Notes under the pieces: generated by a model | What the model saw: only the letters and a program-made list of their open reading frames with translations | Database searches by the model: none | Told to the model about the DNA's origin: nothing | Assembly: GCA_001897755.1 (NCBI GenBank) | Contig: MKUJ01000010.1 | Span: 207,076-239,534, forward strand | Origin: Afipia sp. 64-13 | Lineage (GTDB): Bacteria; Pseudomonadota; Alphaproteobacteria; Rhizobiales; Xanthobacteraceae | Direction of reading: 5' to 3' | DNA: 32,459 nucleotides | Program-made: the position numbers and the translations under genes | In this document: piece by piece, positions 1-7,102 of the stretch | Layout: each line of letters starts with the position of its first letter | Position numbering within the stretch: position 1 is the stretch's first letter

Positions 1-737
1 TCGCTATGGTCCGGGTCATGATGAAACAGGCACAGCGTTTCGACGCCGGCCGCATCGGCGAATCGCATCGCTTGCTGCCAGCTCGAATGCCCCCAGCCGG
101 CATGATCGGGCAACTCCGCGTCGGTGTAGGTCGCATCGGTGATCACGAGTTGCGCGCCCTTGGCCAGCGACAGCAAGGCCGGATCGATTGCGCCGGACCC
201 AAGATCATTGTCGGTGATGTAGCAAATCGCCTTGCCTGCATGGTCGATCCGATATCCGGTCGCGCCACCCGGATGATCGAGACCGGCCGTGCGAACGACA
301 AGGCTTTTGCGCGGTGTCAGCACCTCGCCACGCTCGAAGTCGTGAAAGCTCACACCGGCCTGCGCGGCATCGACGCCGATTGGAAACAGCGGAAACCGCA
401 TCAAGGCGCTGATCGCGTTCTTGACCCCGCCTATCGCGACCAGACCGCCGGCCCAGATTCGCAACCGGCGCCCCTTCTCCATCAACGGAGAGAAGAACGG
501 CAGGCCGATCATGTGATCGACATGGCCATGACTGAGAAACAGATCGATCTCGGTATCGTTCGCATCGAGCGCGGCGCCCAGCGCACGCAATCCCGACCCC
601 GCATCGAAAATCAACAGATGCTCGCCGCAACGCACCTCCACGCACGAGGTGTTGCCGCCATAACGCAGCGTGTCCGGCCCCGGACAGGGAATACTGCCGC
701 GAACGCCCCAGAACCGTACGGAGATGGAATCAATCAT
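1..737 (-). CDS. MBL-fold metallohydrolase, 3' end cut by window
   Basis: This frame runs from an ATG at 737 to the window edge without a stop, so about 245 N-terminal residues are visible and the C-terminus is missing. The protein opens with GVRGSIPCPG and YGGNTSC (residues 11-32), a signature of RNase Z-like/TaR3-like metallo-beta-lactamase hydrolases. The metal-binding HxHxDH motif is intact as HGHVDH (H70, H72, D74, H75). Further candidate ligands lie in GLDHPGG, ITDND and WGHSS. The family hydrolyses phosphodiester or ester bonds with a dinuclear metal centre; the substrate cannot be read from the sequence. It lies 143 bp downstream of, and co-directional with, a CHASE2 nucleotide cyclase, so a role in cyclic nucleotide turnover is possible but is inference only. 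The ribosome-binding site before the ATG is weak. There is no signal peptide, so a cytoplasmic location is expected. Confidence 0.85.
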   Translation of the reverse strand, partial: MIDSISVRFWGVRGSIPCPGPDTLRYGGNTSCVEVRCGEHLLIFDAGSGLRALGAALDANDTEIDLFLSHGHVDHMIGLPFFSPLMEKGRRLRIWAGGLVAIGGVKNAISALMRFPLFPIGVDAAQAGVSFHDFERGEVLTPRKSLVVRTAGLDHPGGATGYRIDHAGKAICYITDNDLGSGAIDPALLSLAKGAQLVITDATYTDAELPDHAGWGHSSWQQAMRFADAAGVETLCLFHHDPDHS

Positions 738-880
738 CGAAAAATCCAATTACGTATCGAATAGAACTCAAATCAGGTCGAGCAGGATGACATGCAACGG
801 GGGTCGCCGCCATATCTGAAAGACCCGCGATGCGACAAGATAGCTCTTGCGAACGGACGATCTTTTCTTTTCGCCGCACG

Positions 881-3223
881 TTATTTGCTGGCCGCCGCGA
901 ACACGCCATCCCAGTCTTCCGGCGGCGGCGCATCCTGAAAAGCACGGATGCGCGCCGCATAAAGATCGTGGAGCTGCCTGAAGCGATCCGCCCCTTTGGT
1001 CGCGCGTCCTTTGTCGAGCGCGAGCTGCGCGCCCGTCCAGTCGCGATTTCGATAGCAGGCCAGCGTTTCGATGAAGAGATTGCGCAGCCGCTGGAAATCC
1101 GGCGAATTGGCCACATCCTGCCGGCCCGCAATCGCGTAAATGATTTCCGGTTCGCTCTTGCCTTTGACTGCGATGAAATCGAGTTCGAAAATCGCAAACC
1201 TCTCCTTCACGGCGAGCGCGGTGCGCGAGCCGGCGATCACCGGCACGCCGTAGGATTTCGACTGCCCCTCAAGGCGGGAAGCCAGATTGACGCTGTCGCC
1301 GAGGACCGAATAATCGAACCGCAAATTCGATCCCATGTTGCCGACCACGCAAGGTCCGGTGTTCAGACCGATCCCGACGCTCAGCGGAAGGAACGGCTTG
1401 CCATTCTCTTGCGCCTCGCGCTCACGCTCGACGTTGAGGATGGCAACCCTGTCCAGCATGTCGAGCGCGGCTTCACAGGCGTTGATCTCGTGGGCCGGGT
1501 CATCGAGCGGCGCGTTCCAGAACGCCATGATCGCATCACCCATGTACTTGTCGATAGTGCCCTTGCGATCGAGAATGGCGTTGGTGAGCGGCGTCAACAG
1601 GCGGTTCATCAGCGACGTCAGACCTTGCGGGTCGCGCTTGAAAGTCTCCGACAGCGCGGTGAAGCCGCGCATGTCGCTAAACATGACGGTCATGTCGCGT
1701 TCTTCACCACCAAGCTTGAGCTTGTCAGGCGACTGCGCAAGTTGCTCGACTAAAGCCGGCGACAGATACTGGCCGAATGCCGAGCGGATGCGGCGGCGCT
1801 GCTTCTGTTCGCGGGCGTAGCTGGAAAATACTAGAGCAAGATAGATCGCCGCGCATGTGAGCAACGGGAAGGTGAAATCGATCAGCAGTTTTTCCTGCAC
1901 GAAGAAATACCATGACGTGCCGATCAGCAGCACGACCACACCCAATCCAAACGCCAGCAGCATCAGCGGGCCAAGCACCGGCGCAAGCCAGATGATCGCA
2001 AGAGCGAACACGATGGCGGCGATCACTTCCGCGCCGATCGCGTAATTCGGTTGCGAAAGCACCGAGCCGGATAACGCCGCCTCCAGCACCTGCGCATGCA
2101 CTTCGACGCCGGGCATCACCGGATCGAGCGGCGTGGTTTTGGTATCGAGCAGACCGGTCGCGGACGTGCCGATCAGCACCAGTTTCTGCGAAACAGCCTC
2201 CGCGCCGATCTTGCCGTCAAGAACATCGGTGGCGGAAACGAACCGCGCCGGATCGTGTTTGGCGAAATGCACCCAGATCTGGCCGTTGCGGTCCGTCGGG
2301 ATTTCGAAGCCCGGAATGCCGACGCTTTTCACGCCGGCTTCATCGGATTTGATCAGGATGGTGTTTGCGCGCGTGACGACACGCAGCATCTCGAAGGTGA
2401 GAGACGGCATCAACTGGCCCTGCGCCAGCATCACCACGGGCACGCGCCGCACGATGCCGTCGCGCTCGGTGTGAATGGTGAACAGCCCCCGCCCCGGCGC
2501 AGCCTCTTCCAATACGGGCACGTTGCGAAGCAGGCCCGGAAAATTGAGCAGGAACGGCGTGGGATCACCGCCAAGGGTCGCCAGACCCGTGACCGGCAGT
2601 TTCACATCGGGCCGCGGCATGACCATCGGTAGCCCGGATTCGCCGAGCACGACCGGCGCCTTGCGCAGAACCGCAGCGAGAATGTCGTCGTTGCTCGCCA
2701 GGCTGCGCAGCTTGTCGCGCGTCGCCTCGTCGAGATCGCGAAAACCTTCGACCGCAAGATGCGGCGAAAGCCGGTCCGGTTCGGCGAATATCACATCGAA
2801 GGCGATCGCCGCCGCGCCGAGGTCGGTCAGACGCTGCACAAGATCGGCGATCCGGGTGCGCGGCCACGGCCATTGTCCGAGCCTGGCCAAACTTTTCTCG
2901 TCGATATCGACAATGACGACCGGCCGTTCGGTCACCGCGCGAGGACTGATCAACTGATAGACATCGAAGGTGCGCAGGCGCAGCTCCTTGAGCGGCGCCG
3001 GATCAACAATCCGCAAACCGACCAGCCCCGCGAGCAGGACGAGGGAAAGGATACGGGCATACCCGAACCGCCGCGCGGCTCTGTCGAGTTGCGTGATGCG
3101 AGACTTCCCCCAGCCCATGGAACCGCTTGCGATTTCCCGAATGCCTGCCGTCGATGACTGCGAAGCTACCATGCCGCCCGCGAGAGATCGAACGGGTTCC
3201 AATTGAGTGCCCATGGCGGGCAT
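881..3223 (-). CDS. CHASE2-domain class III adenylate/guanylate cyclase
   Basis: A membrane receptor cyclase that would convert ATP (or GTP) to the cyclic nucleotide. Numbered from ATG 3223 (780 aa), one membrane helix lies near residues 57-73. An extracytoplasmic CHASE2 sensor follows at about 75-380 (PVVIVDIDEKSL, FDVIFAEPD). Three clustered helices span about 395-470, and a cytoplasmic class III cyclase domain about 510-690. Catalytic residues are present: metal Asp in FSDMRGF (D517) and IDKYMGD (K559, D563), and the transition-state pair in SVNLASR (N646, R650). Lys559 with Ser639, where mammalian adenylate cyclases have Asp, resembles many bacterial adenylate cyclases. The start is uncertain: a TTG lies at 3253 and other ATGs at 3214, 3172 and 3118, none with a convincing Shine-Dalgarno. 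The start at 3118 would place the first helix close to the N-terminus. Confidence 0.93.
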   Translation of the reverse strand: MPAMGTQLEPVRSLAGGMVASQSSTAGIREIASGSMGWGKSRITQLDRAARRFGYARILSLVLLAGLVGLRIVDPAPLKELRLRTFDVYQLISPRAVTERPVVIVDIDEKSLARLGQWPWPRTRIADLVQRLTDLGAAAIAFDVIFAEPDRLSPHLAVEGFRDLDEATRDKLRSLASNDDILAAVLRKAPVVLGESGLPMVMPRPDVKLPVTGLATLGGDPTPFLLNFPGLLRNVPVLEEAAPGRGLFTIHTERDGIVRRVPVVMLAQGQLMPSLTFEMLRVVTRANTILIKSDEAGVKSVGIPGFEIPTDRNGQIWVHFAKHDPARFVSATDVLDGKIGAEAVSQKLVLIGTSATGLLDTKTTPLDPVMPGVEVHAQVLEAALSGSVLSQPNYAIGAEVIAAIVFALAIIWLAPVLGPLMLLAFGLGVVVLLIGTSWYFFVQEKLLIDFTFPLLTCAAIYLALVFSSYAREQKQRRRIRSAFGQYLSPALVEQLAQSPDKLKLGGEERDMTVMFSDMRGFTALSETFKRDPQGLTSLMNRLLTPLTNAILDRKGTIDKYMGDAIMAFWNAPLDDPAHEINACEAALDMLDRVAILNVEREREAQENGKPFLPLSVGIGLNTGPCVVGNMGSNLRFDYSVLGDSVNLASRLEGQSKSYGVPVIAGSRTALAVKERFAIFELDFIAVKGKSEPEIIYAIAGRQDVANSPDFQRLRNLFIETLACYRNRDWTGAQLALDKGRATKGADRFRQLHDLYAARIRAFQDAPPPEDWDGVFAAASK

Positions 3224-3278
3224 TGGGGCCGCAGGCAGGGGTTTTGGAGACAACTAAGTTACGGAAATCACAGTATAT

Positions 3279-3293
3279 CCGGCCACTGGCCGG
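3279..3293. repeat. 15-bp palindrome upstream of the cyclase gene
   Basis: CCGGCCACTGGCCGG is a perfect odd-length palindrome about 55 bp upstream of the ATG assigned to the cyclase. It lies between that gene and the upstream co-directional small gene. It could be an operator or part of a weak hairpin. GC-rich chance palindromes are common here, so this is a weak call. Confidence 0.3.
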
Positions 3294-3353
3294 CATACCT
3301 GGGCGTCAAGGCACCGCCGGACCCTGCCCGGGGCATCTTAAACGGCGGGCCGG

Positions 3354-3551
3354 TCAGGCCTTCGTCATCGTCCGTACCATCTCGATCAGGATCGCGGCTC
3401 CGGCCGCAATCAGGATCCAGTTCGGGTGTTCGCAAAAGATCGCGCCCTGCCGGCAGAGTTCATGAGACCAGAGCCAGCCGGAATATTGGGTGGCGCTCGC
3501 CAGAAAAAATACGCCTGCTGCGCCGAGCAAGCCCAGAATGACGACAAGCAT
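3354..3551 (-). CDS. Small two-helix membrane protein (hypothetical, 65 aa)
   Basis: The function is not recognised. The 65-residue product has an N-terminal hydrophobic segment (about 2-18, MLVVILGLLGAAGVFFLA). A central Trp- and Cys-containing loop follows (YSGWLWSHELCRQ, FCEHPNW, about 23-45), then a second hydrophobic segment (about 46-57) and a short basic tail. The two loop cysteines (33 and 40) would face the same side and could form a disulfide if periplasmic. The start is well supported: GGAGAA lies 5 nt before the ATG at 3551. It lies upstream of and co-directional with the cyclase and is divergent from the next small gene. The hydrophobic pattern and strong ribosome-binding site argue that it is real. 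Confidence 0.7.
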   Translation of the reverse strand: MLVVILGLLGAAGVFFLASATQYSGWLWSHELCRQGAIFCEHPNWILIAAGAAILIEMVRTMTKA

Positions 3552-3761
3552 GGGAATTCTCCATGTTTCTCGTGAAAAATCTCGAACAATACCCGTAAAT
3601 CAATACTTGCGCCGATCCGCGAAACTGCGGCGTTTCTCCAAAAATAGTCACCCGGCCAAGTTCCATCGAGCGCCTCGCCTTAGGGTTGCCCGCCTTTGCG
3701 GCTATCCCGCGCGAGACGGAAATGATTGCGACCTATTTCTTCCTTAGAGGAGATTGCGACG

Positions 3762-3968
3762 ATGGCGACACGTGCGCAAAGACTGGCCGAATTCAACGAT
3801 GCCGGCGCCCCGCCGCCGGCCGAACCCGTAGAACTCCTGTGCGAAGACAAGAGCGGGACATATCAGCTTCCATTCGCATGCCAGTGGGTCGACGGCGCCT
3901 GGATCAATTGCGATTCGGGCCGCATCGTCGAAGCGACGGTTGTCGGCTGGCGCCGTCCGCGGGATTGA
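3762..3968 (+). CDS. Small soluble hypothetical protein (68 aa)
   Basis: The start is set at ATG 3762 because AGAGGAGA (3746-3753) lies 8 nt upstream; a TTG at 3726 in the same frame lacks such a site. The 68-residue product has no signal peptide or membrane helix. It contains a Pro/Ala stretch (GAPPPAEP, about 15-22). A compact, Trp- and Cys-containing region follows (LCEDKSGTYQLPF, CQWVDGAWINCDSG), ending in Arg/Trp-rich GWRRPRD. The three cysteines (C35, C47, C55) are not arranged as a recognisable zinc motif. I do not recognise the family. It is divergent from the 65-aa membrane protein and convergent with the RraA-like gene 19 bp downstream. Confidence 0.72.
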   Translation: MATRAQRLAEFNDAGAPPPAEPVELLCEDKSGTYQLPFACQWVDGAWINCDSGRIVEATVVGWRRPRD

Positions 3969-3987
3969 GACCGGAGCGGCAACGCGC

Positions 3988-4698
3988 TTATTTCGGCTGC
4001 CTGCTCTTCCACTCCGCGTAGCGCGCCTTGGTTTCGGCGTTCATCGGATAAAGCCCCGGCAGCGCCGCGCCGTTATTCACCTCGTTGACGATCCAGCCTT
4101 CCATCCGCTCCTGCTCCTCGCCCTCTTCGAGGATGACCGGCAGGAATGCTTGCGGAATCACCACCGCGCCGTCCTGATCGGCCACGATGATATCGTCCGG
4201 AAACACCGCGACGCCGCCGCAGCCGATCGGCTCTCCCCAATTGACGAAAGTGAGACCCGCAACGGACGGCGGCGCAGCCACCCCGTCGCACCAGATCGGC
4301 AGACCGGTGCCGAGCGCCCCTTCGACATCACGCAGCACGCCGTCGGTCACCAGAGCAGTGACGCCGCGCTTGAACATCCGCGCGCACAGGATATCGCCGA
4401 AAATTCCGGCATCGGTGATACCCATCGCATCCACCACGGCGATGCAGCCGGCCGGCATCGCTTCGATGGCCGTGCGGGTCGAGATCGGTTTCGACCATGA
4501 TTCCGGCGTGGCGAGATCCTCGCGGGCCGGCACGAACCGCAGCGTGAAAGCCGCGCCGACAAGCCTTGGCTGACCCGGCCGCAGCGGGCGCGTACCGCGC
4601 ATCCAGACATTGCGCAGCCCCTTCTTCAGCAGCACGGTGGTGATGGTGGCCGTGGAGATACGCCTGAGGGTCTCGACGGTTTGGAACGGCAGTGTCAT
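3988..4698 (-). CDS. RraA family protein / HMG-CHA aldolase-like
   Basis: At 236 residues this matches the RraA-like (dimethylmenaquinone-methyltransferase-like) fold. The family includes class II 4-hydroxy-4-methyl-2-oxoglutarate (HMG) aldolases, which cleave substituted 2-oxoacids to pyruvate, and the RNase E inhibitor RraA. The metal-binding Arg-Asp of the aldolases is present as R123-D124 in VTDGVLRDVEG, preceded by G101-D102 in IFGDILCARM. A second conserved patch is CGGVAVFPDDIIVADQDG (about 158-175). Keeping the Arg-Asp pair favours enzymatic aldolase or decarboxylase activity over a pure RNase E regulator, though the C-terminal extension (about 190-236) is longer than in E. coli RraA. 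A GGAG lies 8 nt before the ATG at 4698. It is divergent from pxpB, which suggests a shared catabolic context for small dicarboxylic or oxo acids; that link is inference. Confidence 0.88.
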   Translation of the reverse strand: MTLPFQTVETLRRISTATITTVLLKKGLRNVWMRGTRPLRPGQPRLVGAAFTLRFVPAREDLATPESWSKPISTRTAIEAMPAGCIAVVDAMGITDAGIFGDILCARMFKRGVTALVTDGVLRDVEGALGTGLPIWCDGVAAPPSVAGLTFVNWGEPIGCGGVAVFPDDIIVADQDGAVVIPQAFLPVILEEGEEQERMEGWIVNEVNNGAALPGLYPMNAETKARYAEWKSRQPK

Positions 4699-4854
4699 TG
4701 ATCGACTCCGGGCTGGCTCAAGCGGCGAGGCATCATGCGAATGATAGAAGGCGCGTCAAGCCGGGCCGGCATCACGATTCTGCGGATCGCTCCCCTGCGT
4801 CGGGATTGCGCGAAAGGGCTGGACGCCTTCTGAGTCTGACTGCATCGTCCGGCC

Positions 4855-5583
4855 ATGATCGAGATTCAGTCCCCTCGCGTGCTTCCCAGCGGCGACGCTG
4901 CGCTGACGGTGGAGTTCGGCCGCAGCATCGATATCGAGGCTAACCGCCGCGTGCTGGCGCTCGACCACGCCGTCGCGGCGGCCCACATTGCGGGAGTCAC
5001 CGAGACCGTACCGACCTATCGCTCGCTGCTGATCCACTACGATCCGGTGCGGATCGGCTTTGCCGCGTTGTCGCGACAAATCCTCGCGCTGGTCCCGCCG
5101 GACACGCCCAAGTCCGTGGTCATCCGGCGCTGGCGGATTCCTGTCGCCTATGGCGGTGCGCATGGAATCGATCTCGACGACGTCGCGCGCGCCCACGATA
5201 TGTCCACCACGGAGCTGATCGCGCGTCATACCGGAGGCGACTATCGAGTCGCGATGATCGGATTCACACCGGGCTTTGCCTATCTGAGCGGCCTCGATCC
5301 CTCGATTGCGACCCCCCGGCGCGCCAGTCCGCGCACGCATACGCCATCGGGCACGATCTCCATCGGAGGCACCCAGGCCGGCATCCAGTGCCTTGCCGCG
5401 CCAAGCGGCTGGCATCTGCTCGGCCGCACGCCGGTGCGCACCTTCCATCCGCAGCGCGATCCGGCCTTCCTGCTGGAGCCCGGCGATGCCGTCACCTTCG
5501 AGGCGATCGGGCCGGCGCAATTCGATCGGCTCGACAGCGCCGCCGAACGCGGCGAGCCGGTCGCGGAACTGATCGCACCATGA
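4855..5583 (+). CDS. pxpB: 5-oxoprolinase subunit PxpB (KipI-like)
   Basis: A 242-residue protein of the KipI / allophanate hydrolase subunit 1 family. With PxpA and PxpC it forms the ATP-dependent 5-oxoprolinase that opens pyroglutamate to glutamate in the cytoplasm. Family landmarks are the N-terminal LPSGDAALTVEFG (about 10-22) and the segment RVAMIGFTPGFAYLSGLD. The segments ATPRRASPRTHTPSGTISIGG and CLAAPSGWHLLGRTP follow. The length is typical. The stop overlaps the start of pxpC by four bases (ATGA), so the two are translationally coupled. The ribosome-binding site before ATG 4855 is weak. pxpA (LamB/YcsF family) is not in this window. Some members of this family regulate kinases (KipI of Bacillus) or belong to urea amidolyase, but linkage to a stand-alone pxpC favours oxoprolinase. 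Confidence 0.93.
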   Translation: MIEIQSPRVLPSGDAALTVEFGRSIDIEANRRVLALDHAVAAAHIAGVTETVPTYRSLLIHYDPVRIGFAALSRQILALVPPDTPKSVVIRRWRIPVAYGGAHGIDLDDVARAHDMSTTELIARHTGGDYRVAMIGFTPGFAYLSGLDPSIATPRRASPRTHTPSGTISIGGTQAGIQCLAAPSGWHLLGRTPVRTFHPQRDPAFLLEPGDAVTFEAIGPAQFDRLDSAAERGEPVAELIAP

Positions 5584-6518
5584 GCACGCTGGACATTATT
5601 TCCGCCGGAATCGCGACATCGATTCAGGATGCGGGACGCTTCGGCATGCAACGCTATGGCCTTGCGCCCAGCGGAGCGATGGACCGTCTTGCTCTCGCCG
5701 CCGCCAATTGCCTGGTGGGAAATTCCGCTTTCGCCCCGGCCATCGAGATCGGACCGCAAGGCGCGGTCGTCACCGTCCGCGATGGGCCGCTCCGCGTCGC
5801 GGTCACTGGCGCGTTGCGGGCGTTGGACATCGACGGCCACGGCAAGCGCCTGGGACAAACGATCACGCTGGAGGATGGCGAGCGCCTGACCCTCGGCATG
5901 GCCCGCGACGGCATCTTTGGCTATCTGGCCATCCAAGGCGGTATCGCGGCAACGCCGGTGTTCGGGAGCTGTTCGGTCAACGCCTATGCCGGTCTCGGCA
6001 GCCCCTACCCGCGCGCCCTGCAAAACGGCGATCGCCTCACGGTGAACGTCTGCGCGGCGTGGTCCCATGAGCGCACGATCGACCTGCCTTCGCAAACGAC
6101 GGGCGCTCTGGGTGTGGTGATGGGACCGCAGGCGGACGAATTCGCGGATGCTTGCGAGCTGTTTCTGAATTCGCAGTGGCGCGTCTCCGCCAGCAGCAAC
6201 CGGATGGGCTACCGGCTCGAAGGCCCCGCGCTCAAACACCTGCATGGCTACAATATCGTATCCGACGGCCCCGTGGACGGCAGCATTCAGGTCGCCGGCA
6301 ACGGCCAGCCGATCGTGCTGATGAAAGATCGCGGCACCACGGGTGGCTATCCCAAGATCGCAACCGTGATCAGCGCCGATCTCGGGTGGCTGGCCCAAAC
6401 GCGCTTCGGTCGAACCATCCGGTTCGAAGCCCTGAGCATCGAGGATGCGCAGGCACGGGCCTGCGCCTTTCACGATCTGATCCGGTCATTGCCGGACCGC
6501 ATCCGCAGTGTCGCCTAA
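5580..6518 (+). CDS. pxpC: 5-oxoprolinase subunit PxpC (KipA-like, biotin-dependent carboxyltransferase family)
   Basis: A 312-residue protein of the KipA / allophanate hydrolase subunit 2 family and partner of PxpB in 5-oxoprolinase. Recognisable family blocks are SIQDAGRFGMQRYGLAPSGA (about 13-32) and IQGGIAATPVFGS. Near the C-terminus are RMGYRLEGPAL, VSDGPVDGSIQV and DRGTTGGYPKIATVISADL. The start is ATG 5580, which overlaps the pxpB stop as ATGA. The frame stays open further upstream to 5388 inside pxpB, but that would be an unusually long overlap. No other gene follows in the same direction before the gap at 6520, so the operon appears to be just pxpBC. The absence of pxpA next door is the only oddity. 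Confidence 0.93.
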   Translation: MSTLDIISAGIATSIQDAGRFGMQRYGLAPSGAMDRLALAAANCLVGNSAFAPAIEIGPQGAVVTVRDGPLRVAVTGALRALDIDGHGKRLGQTITLEDGERLTLGMARDGIFGYLAIQGGIAATPVFGSCSVNAYAGLGSPYPRALQNGDRLTVNVCAAWSHERTIDLPSQTTGALGVVMGPQADEFADACELFLNSQWRVSASSNRMGYRLEGPALKHLHGYNIVSDGPVDGSIQVAGNGQPIVLMKDRGTTGGYPKIATVISADLGWLAQTRFGRTIRFEALSIEDAQARACAFHDLIRSLPDRIRSVA

Positions 6519-6560
6519 ATCAGGCCCAGCGACGTCGCTATAAATTGAATCGGTCGGATA

Positions 6561-6710
6561 TCAGAACAAGCGGGTGAAAGCGGTGCCGAAGACAACGGCC
6601 GCGATCAGCGCGAGCGCGCCATAGATGGCGAGCCATTCCGCGCCATCTCGGTAACGTGATGGAGCGCTGAGCGTTTCTGCTCGCGAGGAATTGTCATAAC
6701 GGCGCTGCAT
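6561..6710 (-). CDS. 49-aa single-helix membrane peptide (hypothetical)
   Basis: This short frame starts at ATG 6710, which is preceded by GGAGAT with suitable spacing on the minus strand. It stops with TGA at 6561-6563. The predicted product begins with a hydrophilic, basic N-terminus (MQRRYDNSSRAE, then SAPSRYRDGAEW). A single hydrophobic helix follows at about residues 27-45 (LAIYGALALIAAVVFGTAF), and the peptide ends in TRLF. The positive N-terminus predicts an N-in orientation in the inner membrane. The function is unknown. A good ribosome-binding site, a clean one-helix pattern and a location with no competing gene support it. Conservation of the peptide in relatives would be the deciding test. 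It converges with pxpC, 42 bp away. Confidence 0.65.
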   Translation of the reverse strand: MQRRYDNSSRAETLSAPSRYRDGAEWLAIYGALALIAAVVFGTAFTRLF

Positions 6711-7102
6711 TCACGATCTCCAGCGGATCATCGTGCACCATATGAGCGGCCCTCGATCGTCGTTGCAAGGTGGAAGCCAAAAAGACGATATTCTTTCTCT
6801 CCGCGACAAGCGTCGAGACAAATCATCCATCCTTGCCGGATTTCTCATGCGATTCGTCATCATGCACGCATCGTCCGTCATCCGCGGCAGATCTCGCGCG
6901 TATCCAGTCCCGCCCATTAAATCCACCCGCGCCGTGGCGCGGCCGCGCCTCCGACAGGCCCGGAAAAATCGGGACAGTATTTGCTCGAAGACCCCGTCAC
7001 AGTCCCGCGAAAAAGCTCGCCGGAATACCCTCAAAACGCTCCTAAGGCCTTGTATTTGCGAAAGGACAGGGATAGTCCCTGCGTTTTACTAAGCAGGATC
7101 GA
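6711..7102. other. 392-bp gene-free region between the 49-aa gene and rimO
   Basis: No convincing coding frame was found; the open frames in it are Arg/Ser-rich and lack family features. It must hold the promoters for rimO (rightward) and the 49-aa peptide (leftward). The only clear structure is the hairpin at 7067-7081 next to the rimO start. I see no tRNA-like cloverleaf or recognised riboswitch. Confidence 0.6.
7067..7087 (+). promoter_or_regulatory. Hairpin with T-tract just upstream of rimO
   Basis: CAGGGA-TAG-TCCCTG forms a perfect 6-bp stem with a 3-nt loop (7067-7081), followed by CGTTTT (7082-7087). The ribosome-binding site AGCAGGA (7092-7098) starts about 10 nt after the stem. The structure resembles a short intrinsic terminator or attenuator, or an operator, in the rimO leader. 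The stem is short, so the call is tentative. Confidence 0.45.

Noticed and set aside
6733-7092. A 119-codon plus-strand frame in the gap before rimO
   Set aside because: Arg/Ser-rich with no domain, helix pattern or good ribosome-binding site, and it runs through the hairpin at 7067. Treated as non-coding.
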